Assembly (NCBI RefSeq): GCF_002027705.1
Contig: NZ_MBTG01000038.1
Location: forward strand, 14,920-52,263
DNA length: 37,344 bases
From: Paenibacillus ferrarius
GTDB lineage: Bacteria; Bacillota; Bacilli; Paenibacillales; NBRC-103111
Reading direction: 5' to 3'
The position numbers and the translations under genes are program-made. Within the stretch, counting starts at the first letter, position 1. Every line of letters begins with the position of its first letter. Below the pieces are notes generated by a model, which was given only the letters and a program-made list of their open reading frames with translations, was not told where the DNA came from and did no database searches. Positions 7,691 to 16,906 of the stretch are shown piece by piece.

Positions 7691-8143
7691 TTAATTTTCG
7701 ATGATAATGCCGCTTAATTTGAGATTGACCAAGTTAGCAATTGTATCCCCAACAGGGCAAGTTTCTTCTAGAAACTTAACAAATTCTTCAACCTTCTCTT
7801 GAGGTGCGTCTGTTTTGATATGAAAAGTATAACGAATATCCGAATATCCAGGACGGACATCGGACTTTTTAAAGAATCCGTCCAAATCCAGATCTCCTTC
7901 AATTTCAACTCGAAAATCTTCAAGATGAATATTGAACTTTTTAGCATATACTCTGGCTACAATCGATTGACATGCTCCCAAAGAACCAAGCAACGCCTCA
8001 ACAGGATTCATTCCAGTATCTGTTCCACCCAAACTTTTTGGTTCATCAATCGTAAACTCAAAGTTTCTGGAACTAACTTTGACAACCACACCTTCTTGCA
8101 ATTGGGCTGTCGCTTTAAATGTTGTAATAGCTATCTTACTCAC
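7691..8143 (-). CDS. OsmC/Ohr-family peroxide-detoxifying protein
   Basis: About 150 residues. The peroxidatic cysteine is in LGACQS near residue 58 and the resolving cysteine in ETCPVGD near 128, the two-cysteine pattern of OsmC proteins, which reduce organic hydroperoxides. The glycine-rich GTDTGMNPVEALLG block is also typical. The start is uncertain. The annotated GTG at 8143 lies directly against the ribosome binding site AAAGGAGTGA, leaving no spacer. The codon eight bases after AGGAG is an in-frame ATA (8134-8132), and no in-frame ATG exists nearby upstream. Single gene. Confidence 0.88.
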   Translation of the reverse strand: MSKIAITTFKATAQLQEGVVVKVSSRNFEFTIDEPKSLGGTDTGMNPVEALLGSLGACQSIVARVYAKKFNIHLEDFRVEIEGDLDLDGFFKKSDVRPGYSDIRYTFHIKTDAPQEKVEEFVKFLEETCPVGDTIANLVNLKLSGIIIEN

Positions 8144-8264
8144 TCCTTTGGCGTATTCATTCCAATTAATAATACCATATAATTCCTGTGGTTTTAATAA
8201 GATATTAAAATCAATTCATAGACGAAATGATTTCAGGCGATAGCAAGGATCACGGATTCGGGTG

Positions 8265-8270
8265 TATAAT
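8265..8270 (+). promoter_or_regulatory. Probable -10 element of the 8313-13454 operon
   Basis: Perfect TATAAT 42 bp upstream of the first ATG. No good -35 hexamer stands 16-18 bp further up, so strength or activation is uncertain. Confidence 0.4.
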
Positions 8271-8312
8271 AGTCAAGTAGTTAGTAAATTACCAACATTT
8301 GGGGGGTTATCC

Positions 8313-9374
8313 ATGCAAAGCACGCCATTAAGACCAATGGGAATTGGGAGAATTTTGGATCGCAGTTTCCAGCTGTACCGTAAACATTTTGTGGCTTTAA
8401 CATTAATCATGCTGATCTTATTCGGTCCTTTCTATTTGCTCCAGCATTTGCTGATGTATCAAGAGACGGCAAGTACATCCTCTTCCATTCTTGATCAAAT
8501 TCGAAGTGGCAAATCGCTTGAGGATATGTTCGGAGCGGATTCTTACTTACAAAGTAATCCAGCTGCGCAAGATCCAGAGTTCATCTGGAGAGCACTTATC
8601 CTGATGATCGTGTTAGTTCCTATTATGCTTCTTGGCCTTTTTCCAGCCTCTATGGCTTCTGTGGTTCACTTGGTTAAAGCTAACTTGCTGGGGGAAGAGA
8701 CGCCGAAGGTCGGACAGCTTTTGAAGAAATCGTTTCGTCGATTCTGGCCGTTAGCAGGCAGTACCTTTCTCGGTGGGCTGATCATGTTTGGATTATACAT
8801 AGGTCTTGCGATTGTTATCGTTATTTTTGCCATTGTATTCGCACTGGGAGGAAGCTTCTCGAGCGCAGTAGGAGGTTCAGGCGGGGGAGGGATGGTCTTA
8901 ACCATTCTATTCTTTATCCTGCTGGGGCTAGGCTCGCTGTTTGCTTTTGCTTACTTTTGTATTCGATGGAGCTATTATTTGCCTTTTGTTGCCTTGGAGG
9001 AAGAATCCATTGGGCTCGGACGCAGCTGGAAATTAACACGAAGCAGCTTTTGGCGCTTATTGGGCATGTATGTTGTGCTAACGCTCATTCTGTATTTGTT
9101 CCTGGCTGTTATTCAATTGATTATTGCGGCTGTATTTGGCTTAGGTTTATGGGCGCAGCTGCTGCAAAGCTTAATATCGATTATCGTTATGCCCTTGTGG
9201 TATTTGCCCTACGCGGTGAGTTTCTTTGATTTGAAGGTACGGAATGAAGGCTTCGGTCTTGAAGCTATGATTGAGCACACAATATCTTCCTCACCTTACG
9301 ATAAGTCGGAGGAATTGGAGCCGTTTGACCCTTTTGATGACCCACAACCTATTAATTTGGATAAAAAAGAATGA
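8313..9374 (+). CDS. Polytopic membrane protein, GPDPase-membrane-domain-like
   Basis: A 353-residue membrane protein with about six hydrophobic segments and a conserved-looking N-terminal amphipathic block (RILDRSFQLYRKHF) typical of the 'glycerophosphoryl diester phosphodiesterase membrane domain' family. No phosphodiesterase catalytic domain is attached. A glycine-rich loop lies near residues 185-205 and the C-terminal tail is acidic. ATG at 8313 follows a G-rich site (GGGGGG) by seven bases; an earlier in-frame ATG lies inside the promoter. It is the first gene of an operon and its stop overlaps the next start as ATGA. A structural or transport role in the envelope is inference from context. 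Confidence 0.65.
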   Translation: MQSTPLRPMGIGRILDRSFQLYRKHFVALTLIMLILFGPFYLLQHLLMYQETASTSSSILDQIRSGKSLEDMFGADSYLQSNPAAQDPEFIWRALILMIVLVPIMLLGLFPASMASVVHLVKANLLGEETPKVGQLLKKSFRRFWPLAGSTFLGGLIMFGLYIGLAIVIVIFAIVFALGGSFSSAVGGSGGGGMVLTILFFILLGLGSLFAFAYFCIRWSYYLPFVALEEESIGLGRSWKLTRSSFWRLLGMYVVLTLILYLFLAVIQLIIAAVFGLGLWAQLLQSLISIIVMPLWYLPYAVSFFDLKVRNEGFGLEAMIEHTISSSPYDKSEELEPFDPFDDPQPINLDKKE

Positions 9375-10024
9375 TTCAAGCAAGCTTTGCCGCATCTTTG
9401 CAAGAAGATAAAGAGCAATTAAAAAAAATTCTGGAGCAAAAGGAATATAAAGCTTATGAGCTCAAGGACCATGAATCCTTCTGGTCTTGGCTAAAGCCTT
9501 TTTTCCGGAAGCTGCGCGGTTTGCTGCCCGATTTTGAAGTTTCTGACAAGGTCACAGACTGGTTGACCATCGGTGTGATGATTGTGCTTCTGGGCATTGC
9601 TGCTTTTGCGATTTATTGGTTCGTGAAACAGCTGATTTGGCAACAAAGGGCAAAGACGGAAACGTATTTGCCTGAAGGGGAAATCAGTCGTTCTTATCTT
9701 TATTATTGGCAGCAAGCTGCTGAGCTGCGACAAATGGGTGATTGGAGAGAAGGCGTGCGTTCTGTCTTTCTTTCCCTGCTGTTTGTCCTGGAAGCTGAGC
9801 GTATGATTCGGGTGGAGACATGGAAGACGAACTGGGAATATGCAGAGGAGCTGAAAGGATCAGCTTCGCTGCTCATTCCGTTATTTGAAGAAAGTTCACT
9901 GCTTTTTGACCGTATCTGGTATGGGAAAGAATTGGTGACAGAACAACAATTCATATGGATGTATGAACAAATTGCTCGGGTGATTGACAGGAAGGAGGGC
10001 TTGATCCATGAAAGGGCTGAATAA
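9371..10024 (+). CDS. DUF4129 membrane protein
   Basis: 217 residues. A soluble N-terminal part is followed by one transmembrane segment near 68-88 and a C-terminal helical domain carrying DRIWYGKE, the hallmark of DUF4129 (Phe/Trp-Tyr-Gly). DUF4129 proteins are found, sometimes fused to transglutaminase-like domains, beside MoxR and DUF58 genes; function is unknown. The ATGA overlap with the upstream gene and a 17-bp overlap with the downstream gene show translational coupling. Confidence 0.75.
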   Translation: MIQASFAASLQEDKEQLKKILEQKEYKAYELKDHESFWSWLKPFFRKLRGLLPDFEVSDKVTDWLTIGVMIVLLGIAAFAIYWFVKQLIWQQRAKTETYLPEGEISRSYLYYWQQAAELRQMGDWREGVRSVFLSLLFVLEAERMIRVETWKTNWEYAEELKGSASLLIPLFEESSLLFDRIWYGKELVTEQQFIWMYEQIARVIDRKEGLIHERAE

Positions 10025-11198
10025 GCTGCACGTGGGACTAGCGCTCAGTATCCTGCTGTTTCTTGCATTAGGTTATTGGCTGGTGAAGCCGAAGCTGCCC
10101 GATCAGCCTCCCTATCTATCCTTTTCCGCTGATACCGATGGGACCCAAGCATGGAAGGAACTGCTTAGCACGAAGCAAGCAGTTGTGAAAGAATGGCGGC
10201 TGAATTGGAAACATCTTCCTAGCGGGACGTCCATGCTGCTTGTTGCGATTCAGCCATCGGGTGTGACGAAGGCGGATCGGGAACAACTGCTGGAGTGGGT
10301 TCGCAAGGGGAACGACGCGGTGTTGTTTGATCGTGAGCCGGAAGGCTGGGAGATGTGGAAGACGGAGCTTGCGGGTGACGGAGAAGCACTTGGAAATAAG
10401 GCTGCGAATGAGAAAAAGACGCCCTCTGCTATGAAGGCTTCGCCCGACTATCTGCAAGCGGAGGGCAAGTTCACAGGCACGGTGGAAACGCCGTACCGGA
10501 TTCAGGTGGGCGGAGCTGGGCAGGCGCTGTTCGAGGATGAGCGCGGCGTGCTCGCCAGCCGCGTACAGGAGGGCTCAGGCAGCATCACGATGGTGCTGAC
10601 CCCGACTTGGATGCAGAATGGGACAATTGATGAAGCCTCCCATTTCGAATTGATCTGGCCGCTGTTCGCGAAGTCCTGGGCTGCCGTGTGGGTCGATGAG
10701 ACCCATCACGGCTTCGGGACGAAGCCCGGACTGCTGGCCGTATATCCCGCGTGGCTGGTGCTTGCCAGCGTGCAGCTTGGTCTGGCGCTGGTGTTGTGGC
10801 TCTGGCTGCGCGGCAAGCGCTTTGGCTCCGTCCATACGCCGCGGGCGTGGACGGTTCGCCGCGGCGACGAAGGCGTGCACGCCGTCGCCGCTTGGTATGA
10901 GCGCCTCGGCTACCAGCGCGAGGCGCTTGCCCACCAGCAGCTGTTCCTGCGGCAGCTGCTGCATCAGCGCTGGGGGCTCAGCCCCAGCGCCAGTGCTTCG
11001 CAGGCCGCGGAAGCTGCGCGCGGCCGGTTGCCTGAGGCGCAGGCGGCGCAGCTCGCGCGCCTGCTGGCAGAGTCGCCGGCTGATGGCGGCGGCTCAGAGA
11101 AGCCCCGCGCTGCGAAGCGGCGGGGTGTGAGTACACGAGCGTTCGTGCAGCGAACGCGTGAGATGGGCGAGATCATCGCCTACTTGGAGAAGGAGTGA
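10008..11198 (+). CDS. DUF4350-domain membrane protein
   Basis: 396 residues. One N-terminal membrane anchor (about 8-26), an extracytoplasmic region (about 30-245) with the VDETHHG motif typical of DUF4350, a second helix near 248-268, and a cytoplasmic tail rich in Ala, Arg and Gln. DUF4350 has a fold related to class I glutamine amidotransferases but usually no enzymatic activity is known. GGAGG lies about nine bases before the ATG. The tail-encoding DNA (about 10720-11150) is strikingly GC-rich compared with the operon. Overlaps with both neighbours mark it as part of the MoxR/DUF58 operon. Confidence 0.75.
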   Translation: MKGLNKLHVGLALSILLFLALGYWLVKPKLPDQPPYLSFSADTDGTQAWKELLSTKQAVVKEWRLNWKHLPSGTSMLLVAIQPSGVTKADREQLLEWVRKGNDAVLFDREPEGWEMWKTELAGDGEALGNKAANEKKTPSAMKASPDYLQAEGKFTGTVETPYRIQVGGAGQALFEDERGVLASRVQEGSGSITMVLTPTWMQNGTIDEASHFELIWPLFAKSWAAVWVDETHHGFGTKPGLLAVYPAWLVLASVQLGLALVLWLWLRGKRFGSVHTPRAWTVRRGDEGVHAVAAWYERLGYQREALAHQQLFLRQLLHQRWGLSPSASASQAAEAARGRLPEAQAAQLARLLAESPADGGGSEKPRAAKRRGVSTRAFVQRTREMGEIIAYLEKE

Positions 11199-11203
11199 GC
11201 GTA

Positions 11204-12124
11204 ATGAACGAAATCATACAAGCGATGGAGCAGCGCTTATTCGGCCAAAAGCTGAATATCCGGCTGCTCGTCACCGCACTGCTGGCAGGCGGGCATGTGC
11301 TGCTGGAAGGCGTGCCCGGTCTAGGCAAAACGAAGATGGCGCGCACGCTTGCGGAATTCATCGGAGGCGATTACCGCCGCATTCAGTTCACGCCGGATCT
11401 GATGCCCGGTGATATTACGGGCAGTGTTATTTACAACATGCAGGAGCATTCGTTTACGACCATTCAAGGTCCGATTTTCACGAATGTGCTGCTCGCTGAT
11501 GAAATTAATCGGTCAGGACCGAAGACCCAAGCGGCGCTGCTGGAAGCGATGGAAGAGCGTCAGGTGACGATTCAGGGAAATACATATAAGCTGCCAAACC
11601 CGTTCTTTGTTGTAGCAACTCAAAATCCTGTTGAATACGAAGGCACCTATCCGCTGCCTGAAGCTCAGCTTGATCGGTTCTTGTTCAAGCTGGTGCTTGA
11701 TTATCCCGGCGAAGAAGCAGAAATCGCGATTCTTCGTGGACATATCCCTTTCCCTCAGCACCAAGAGGAAACCCTCTCGGCTATTTTGACACCGGGACGC
11801 ATTGAAGAACTGCAGCGGAAGCTGGCAGATGTCGTCGTGGAGGAATCCTTGTATGCGTACATCGCAACGATTATTCGTAAGACACGCGAATCCAAGCGAG
11901 TTCAGCTGGGAGCAAGTCCGCGAGCAGGTATTGCGGTGTTGATGGCGAGCAAGGCCTGGGCTCTGCTGGATGGACGGACGTATGTGACGCCCGACGATAT
12001 CAAGCTTGTAGCGCGGCCAGCGCTGCGGCACAGGCTGCTGCTTACACCGCAAGCGGAATTGGAGGGCGGAACCAGTGACCACATCATCCAAGAAACGCTC
12101 GGCGCTATTCCGGTTCCTCGATAG
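11204..12124 (+). CDS. MoxR-family AAA+ ATPase
   Basis: 306 residues. Walker A is GVPGLGKTK, Walker B LLADEINRS, then a sensor-like ATQNP and the PEAQLDRF block, all standard for MoxR/RavA-type ATPases. These are believed to act as chaperones that assemble or activate partner proteins carrying von Willebrand factor A (VWA) domains, here probably the adjacent DUF58 protein. ATG at 11204 has GGAG eight bases upstream; a GTG at 11195 is in frame but overlaps that site. The gene overlaps the DUF58 gene by 50 bp. Confidence 0.93.
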   Translation: MNEIIQAMEQRLFGQKLNIRLLVTALLAGGHVLLEGVPGLGKTKMARTLAEFIGGDYRRIQFTPDLMPGDITGSVIYNMQEHSFTTIQGPIFTNVLLADEINRSGPKTQAALLEAMEERQVTIQGNTYKLPNPFFVVATQNPVEYEGTYPLPEAQLDRFLFKLVLDYPGEEAEIAILRGHIPFPQHQEETLSAILTPGRIEELQRKLADVVVEESLYAYIATIIRKTRESKRVQLGASPRAGIAVLMASKAWALLDGRTYVTPDDIKLVARPALRHRLLLTPQAELEGGTSDHIIQETLGAIPVPR

Positions 12125-13454
12125 ACGGCTGATCCAGGATTTTATCCTGCCGACGAACCGCTTCATCCTCCTTGCAGCTGTCGGAGCGATTGTGAATATG
12201 ATAGCTTTTGTTTGGGATAGAGATTCAGTCCAGCCTGTATTTTGGAGTTACAATGCTTTGCTTATTCTGTTAAGCGGCATTGATCTGTTGCTGCTCCCCA
12301 AACGCAGCAGCTGGACAGTCCAGCGCAAACTGCCGGAGCAGATGGATGTCAGAAGCAGCGCCCAAATATCCATTGAGCTTAGCGCGCAAGGAACCGCTCA
12401 TGTTCAGGTAGAGGTGATGGATGACTTGCCGCCAACCTTCCAGCTTGAAAGCGGTCAGCTCAGCGGTGCATTCCGTGGAACAGCTGCGTCCATTTTCTAC
12501 ACGGTTAAAGCGTTGGAAAGAGGCAAATATGACTTCAAATACGTCTATCTACGCTACTGGGGCGGGATGGGTCTTTGGAAAAAGCAAGTGAGGATTCAGC
12601 ATCAAGCGGAGATTGAGGTTTACCCGGATCTATCTCAGGTACGAGGCGTGCTCGGGGCTGTTCAGGATGCGTTGATCCTCGAAGGTCATCGGCTGTTCAA
12701 AAAGCAGCGCAGCGGCTCCGAATTTTCCTACATCCGTGATTATGTGCAAGGCGATGATATCAGGCATATCAATTGGAAGGCTTCTGCCCGCACGACCAAG
12801 CTGATGACGAACCTTTTTCAACCGGAAAAAGGAAAGATTGTGACGTTGGTGCTGGACTGCGGCCGCCAAATGGCGATTGAGCTTGAAGGTCAGGTGAAGC
12901 TGGATCGGACGTTGGAAGCGGCTTTGACGCTGGCAGCCGTGGCTCTGAAGCAAGGAGATCAAGTCTCGCTGGTTGCTTATTCGAATCAAGTGAAAGTCTA
13001 TGTGCCACCTGGGAAAGGGCTGCCGCATCTTCAGGCCCTAACAAGGGCTGTGTATGATTTGCGTACGGACTTTGTTGAGTCCAGTACCCAGGTTGCTTTT
13101 ACACATGTGCTGCGTTTTCTGAAAAAGCGTTCATTGGTTGTGCTGTTTTCGGATATGGAAAGCTATCTGTACGATCAAGAGATGCTGCCCTATGTGCAGC
13201 GATTGCGGCGCAGTCATCATGTGCTGCTCTTATCTTTGCAAGACCCTCTGATTCACGGTTGGGTACGCATTCGCGCAGAAGACAGCAAGCAGGCTTATCG
13301 GCAAAGCATGGCTCACAAGTTTACGACGGATCGTTATGCTTACGTAGCCAAAATGGCCGGCAATGGCATCCCAGTAATGGATGTTCCTGCCGACCAGCTT
13401 ACGCTTAGCGCCGTGAATGCGTATTTGGACTTAAAATCACGCGATCATTTATAG
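12075..13454 (+). CDS. DUF58 / VWA-like membrane protein
   Basis: 459 residues. Two N-terminal membrane segments (about 25-75), a beta-rich extracytoplasmic-type region, then the DUF58 core with SGSEFSYIRDYVQGDDIRH and NWKASAR, continuing into a VWA-like fold with LDCGRQM in the place of a metal-ion site and LFSDME later. It is the expected MoxR client. The start is GTG at 12075 with GGAGG nine bases upstream, inside the moxR gene. The 3' end overlaps the convergent SpoIIM-like gene by 6 bp, so no terminator separates them. Exact function unknown. Confidence 0.88.
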   Translation: MTTSSKKRSALFRFLDRRLIQDFILPTNRFILLAAVGAIVNMIAFVWDRDSVQPVFWSYNALLILLSGIDLLLLPKRSSWTVQRKLPEQMDVRSSAQISIELSAQGTAHVQVEVMDDLPPTFQLESGQLSGAFRGTAASIFYTVKALERGKYDFKYVYLRYWGGMGLWKKQVRIQHQAEIEVYPDLSQVRGVLGAVQDALILEGHRLFKKQRSGSEFSYIRDYVQGDDIRHINWKASARTTKLMTNLFQPEKGKIVTLVLDCGRQMAIELEGQVKLDRTLEAALTLAAVALKQGDQVSLVAYSNQVKVYVPPGKGLPHLQALTRAVYDLRTDFVESSTQVAFTHVLRFLKKRSLVVLFSDMESYLYDQEMLPYVQRLRRSHHVLLLSLQDPLIHGWVRIRAEDSKQAYRQSMAHKFTTDRYAYVAKMAGNGIPVMDVPADQLTLSAVNAYLDLKSRDHL

Positions 13455-14426
13455 GGTTAATGGTTTTTGTTTAGCTCGTTTACTAATACCATAGCCGTAG
13501 TACAGAATTAGAATGAGCAAAGTAACGCCGGCAATGAGATATTTCACTTCCAGGGACAACGTAGATGGCGTAATGTACCCCTCGATGATGCCTGCGACGA
13601 TAAATAAAGGGATCGTGCCGATCAGCAGCTGTGCGGATTCTTTCGCTGACTCCAGAAAGCGCAGCTTGCGTGGATAGGGGCCCGGCACAAAAAAACGATA
13701 CCCCATATACAAACCAGCCCCGCCCGCAATAAAAATAGCGGTTAGCTCAATAATGCCATGCGGCAAGATATACGCCCAAAATACATAGCTTTTTCCGGAT
13801 TTCATGAAGACAGCAGCCAGTGCGCCAACGAGAAGTCCATTGCTGATCATTAAATACACGGTGCCAATGCCCAGTGTCACACCGCTAATAAAAGCGAGAA
13901 CCGCGACTCGAATGTTATTCGTCATGATCGCCGTTGAAACAAGGGGGGAATGGATGTCCCCGCGCGGATCGGCTGTTCGGGACGGATCAATATTTTCGGC
14001 CATCGTGCCGGGCATAATCATCGACAGGTTTAACGGATCTTTCCAAACGGACAGGAAACCGAGAAGTCCTCCCAGCAGGAACAGGATCAGCGCAAAGCCA
14101 ACAAACAGGCTTCTGGCTTGAATCAGCGACGGAAAATAATGAAGGAAAAATTGCTTCATTTGCGAGCTGCTTTTATTGCTTTCTTTGTACATCGCATTGT
14201 GTGCTTGGGAGATGAGATGATTGAGATACACGGTAGTTTCGTCTGCTGGCCGATGTGTTTGCAGAGTGGCGAGATGGGCCGATACTGTTTTGTAAAGTTC
14301 CGTAAAGCGATTGATTTGACTGGCTTGCAAACTGCTCTTCCGCTTATTCAGCTGTCTTATAAGATCTTCGAGCTCAGTCCATTGCGATTTATGTTCACGA
14401 ATAAAACGCGTAATATCTAACGTCAT
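13449..14426 (-). CDS. SpoIIM-family (DUF95) membrane protein
   Basis: 325 residues. A cytoplasmic helical N-terminal part (about 1-100), then roughly five membrane segments, with the MTNNIRVA and ILPHGIIEL blocks characteristic of stage II sporulation protein M/DUF95. True SpoIIM helps peptidoglycan remodelling during engulfment; larger family members like this one usually sit beside RDD, MoxR and DUF58 genes, as here, and need not be sporulation-specific. AGGAGG lies six bases before ATG 14426. It is convergent with the DUF58 gene and divergent from the RDD gene. Confidence 0.85.
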   Translation of the reverse strand: MTLDITRFIREHKSQWTELEDLIRQLNKRKSSLQASQINRFTELYKTVSAHLATLQTHRPADETTVYLNHLISQAHNAMYKESNKSSSQMKQFFLHYFPSLIQARSLFVGFALILFLLGGLLGFLSVWKDPLNLSMIMPGTMAENIDPSRTADPRGDIHSPLVSTAIMTNNIRVAVLAFISGVTLGIGTVYLMISNGLLVGALAAVFMKSGKSYVFWAYILPHGIIELTAIFIAGGAGLYMGYRFFVPGPYPRKLRFLESAKESAQLLIGTIPLFIVAGIIEGYITPSTLSLEVKYLIAGVTLLILILYYGYGISKRAKQKPLTL

Positions 14427-14514
14427 GGTGATCCTCCTATGCTTGAGCGAACGTGTTCATTTTATCATATCTAAGACAATTGTTACCATAATTATGAAAT
14501 CAGAAGGAGATAGG

Positions 14515-15309
14515 ATGAACGAGTCTCTGGATAAAAAAGTGACAATCATTACCCCAGAGCAGGTGCAGCTGCAATTTCAGACTGCAGGAATTGGCTCTAG
14601 AGCGATAGCGCATTTGCTAGATACGTTGATTTTAATGGTCGTGAATGGCCTTTTGTTTTTTTTCGTGCTTTTGGTACGTCGATTGTACGCAGGGGACTGG
14701 CTGCCAGCCGCTGCTGATTATTTAATGGCATTCTCCATTATTTTATTAATCCTCTTGAATTTAGGGTATTTTGTTTGTACAGAGGCTTTCATGGGCGGGC
14801 AAACCGTTGGCAAGAGGCTGCTCGGTCTGCGTGTGCTTCAGAATAATGGGCAATCTGCTACGATGCTTTCGATCCTGATTCGCAATCTGTTTCGATTGCT
14901 GGATATGATGCCGAGCTTTTACTTCTTGGGTGCAGTCTGTATCATGTTTAGCGCTAAGGACAAGCGTATCGGAGATATGGTTGCTGGCACGATCGTGGTG
15001 ATTGAGGCCCGTTTTGAACGCGTGAAGCGGCGAAAGCAGCTGGATACAGCAATCGTCAAGAAAAACTATCCGAATCTAGGACTGAATCTGGAGGCTGAGA
15101 AAGAACAAATTACTGCGCAGGATTGGCAGCTCTTGCTGGCGTGGGTCGAGCGGATTCCGACGATGCCTGCTGCTAGATTAACGGAGTTGGCTGAGCCGAT
15201 AGCACAGCATTTTGTCCGAGTATTGGAACTGGACCAGATGGTTGCGAAAGAACCTGCCGCTTTGTTGGTAAATCTATATGGCATTCTGAGAAACGACTGG
15301 GAAGTGTAA
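14515..15309 (+). CDS. RDD-domain membrane protein
   Basis: 264 residues. The RDD domain (about 15-175) has the Arg of AGIGSRAIAHLLD, two hydrophobic helices, GGQTVGKRLLGLRV and the final Asp in DKRIGDMVAGTIVV. A soluble C-terminal helical region of about 90 residues follows. RDD proteins are putative transporters, often linked with SpoIIM/MoxR clusters. ATG 14515 is chosen for AGAAGGAGATAGG immediately upstream; the frame extends to 14425 but that stretch overlaps the divergent gene's control region. It is probably functionally tied to 8313-14426 despite the strand changes. Confidence 0.87.
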   Translation: MNESLDKKVTIITPEQVQLQFQTAGIGSRAIAHLLDTLILMVVNGLLFFFVLLVRRLYAGDWLPAAADYLMAFSIILLILLNLGYFVCTEAFMGGQTVGKRLLGLRVLQNNGQSATMLSILIRNLFRLLDMMPSFYFLGAVCIMFSAKDKRIGDMVAGTIVVIEARFERVKRRKQLDTAIVKKNYPNLGLNLEAEKEQITAQDWQLLLAWVERIPTMPAARLTELAEPIAQHFVRVLELDQMVAKEPAALLVNLYGILRNDWEV

Positions 15310-15337
15310 AAGCAGCTTGAAGGAAGGGAGGGGCGCT

Positions 15338-16021
15338 ATGGGAATTACTGCTGTTGTTGCCGGAGGCACCGGGTTAGTGGGAAGCGAGCTCATTCAGCTG
15401 CTTCTGCAAGATGAAGCTTATGAGAAAGTTATTGCTCTTGTTCGGCGGAACATTCCAACCGACCATCTCGTGGGCAAGCAGAAATTGGTTCAGGTTAAGA
15501 CGGATTTCAGTCATTTGGAAGCTGATTTCTCAGCTTCGGATATGGAACATGCGCATGTGTATTGCACTCTCGGCACGACGATTAAGAAGGCGGGGTCGCA
15601 AGAGCAGTTTCGGAAGGTCGATCTGACGTATCCTTTGCACCTCGCTCAAATGGCGAAATCAGGCGGAGCCGATGTTTTTGCCATTGTGACGGCCATGGGG
15701 GCAAGCAGCAAGTCCTCGATTTTTTATAATCGGGTGAAGGGTGAAGTGGAGGATAGCCTTAGGGAGCTGAATTTCCCAGTGCTTTATCTGCTGCGTCCTT
15801 CTCTCATTCTTGGAGACCGTAATGAGGTGCGAGTTGGCGAGAGGCTGGGCAGCCTTGCAGCACGGGCGATAGCCCCGCTCATGATAGGCGGACTGCGGAC
15901 TTATCGGCCTATTCATGCGAAGACGATTGCGACTGGATTGATCCAATCTGCTAAATCCGGCAAAACGGGGGTTCATATTGTGCTTTCCGGACAAATTGCT
16001 GAGTTGGCTGCTGGGAAGTAA
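15338..16021 (+). CDS. NAD(P)-binding oxidoreductase of the HTATIP2/TIP30 type
   Basis: A 227-residue short-chain-dehydrogenase-like Rossmann protein. The dinucleotide site is GGTGLVGSELI near the N-terminus, and a YNRVKGEVE segment near residue 140 provides the Tyr-x-x-x-Lys pair of atypical SDRs. LRPSLILGDR is typical of the YwnB/TIP30 branch. Substrate unknown. ATG 15338 follows GGAAGGGAGGGG by about six bases. It lies 28 bp behind the RDD gene and may be cotranscribed with it. Confidence 0.8.
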   Translation: MGITAVVAGGTGLVGSELIQLLLQDEAYEKVIALVRRNIPTDHLVGKQKLVQVKTDFSHLEADFSASDMEHAHVYCTLGTTIKKAGSQEQFRKVDLTYPLHLAQMAKSGGADVFAIVTAMGASSKSSIFYNRVKGEVEDSLRELNFPVLYLLRPSLILGDRNEVRVGERLGSLAARAIAPLMIGGLRTYRPIHAKTIATGLIQSAKSGKTGVHIVLSGQIAELAAGK

Positions 16022-16301
16022 TTTGGTGAGCTGATGGGTGCGCTAAGTGTGGAGGAGCGTTGAATGCCTACTCCTCTGGGCAAGGCGGGAGATTAGGTTG
16101 CGGCCAATTTAAATAAGGAAATTCGTAGCTCATACACCAGCTAGGCCAGAGAGTGAATCAAAGATGCATATCTTGAGTTGGCAGAGGTTGTGCTGGAGTC
16201 TTATGAGAGTAAGTGGTGGATGGTATTGAGGTTTAGGGTTGGCTTGATTTGATTTGATTTGATGAAAGAGCAGTTAGTAGCGATAAAAAGGAGCAGATCA
16301 T

Positions 16302-16775
16302 ATGGAATCTTCTTTGATATTCGATCAATTGGCATTTGCCCGAAAAAATACACTTCGGATACTCGAAGGACTTACGGAGAGCGATGCAACTCGCATACCG
16401 GAAAATTTTAGAAATCATATCCTATGGCACGCTGGACATATTTATTTGGTTCAAGAGCGGTTTGCGTTTATGCTCCATGGGTTTGATGCACAGCTTCCAG
16501 AATCCTTCATGACCCTATTCGCCGCTGGGACAACACCGCTAACTTGGACGGAGACTCCACCAAGTATGTCGGAAGTGATAGACAGGTTAGGTCAGCAGCA
16601 GCAGCGTATCCAAACGGCGTTAGCAGATAAGTTTGCGGACAAAGCACTTTCGCCGTACACAACCTCCAGCGGGTTTAGACTTGAAACCATCGGAGAGTTC
16701 CTTAACTTTACGCTGTATCATGAAGGCATGCATATTAGCACGATCAAGCATTATAAAATGTTGTTGAACTTATAA
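16302..16775 (+). CDS. DinB-family protein
   Basis: 157 residues, a predicted four-helix bundle of the DinB/YfiT metalloenzyme-like superfamily. The expected three metal-ligand histidines are visible: one in the NHILWHAGHIY stretch near residue 45 and two in YHEGMHIS near 142-146. Family members include thiol transferases with bacillithiol or mycothiol; the substrate here is unknown. AAAAGGAG precedes the ATG by eight bases. The 280 bp upstream contain only a GGAGGAG/CTCCTC inverted pair and a short (GATTT) repeat just before the gene. Confidence 0.8.
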   Translation: MESSLIFDQLAFARKNTLRILEGLTESDATRIPENFRNHILWHAGHIYLVQERFAFMLHGFDAQLPESFMTLFAAGTTPLTWTETPPSMSEVIDRLGQQQQRIQTALADKFADKALSPYTTSSGFRLETIGEFLNFTLYHEGMHISTIKHYKMLLNL

Positions 16776-16906
16776 TATTGCGGAAGAATAAGGGCGTTCT
16801 GTCATTCGGCTAAGCTTAGTGGCTAAGCGGCCTTGGATGGAATTATTGTGTATTTCCACGTTGAGTGGGAAACGGGATCGGTCTTTGGTTCACCTCATCG
16901 AGAAAG

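Noticed and set aside
10575..11130. Frames of 129-144 residues inside the DUF4350 gene
   Set aside because: Shadows in the GC-rich 3' part of the gene; repetitive Ala/Arg content without homology signs.
16022..16301. Possible small gene between the NAD(P)-binding and DinB genes
   Set aside because: Only a ten-codon frame with a nearby GGAGGAG and a short GATTT repeat; nothing gene-like.
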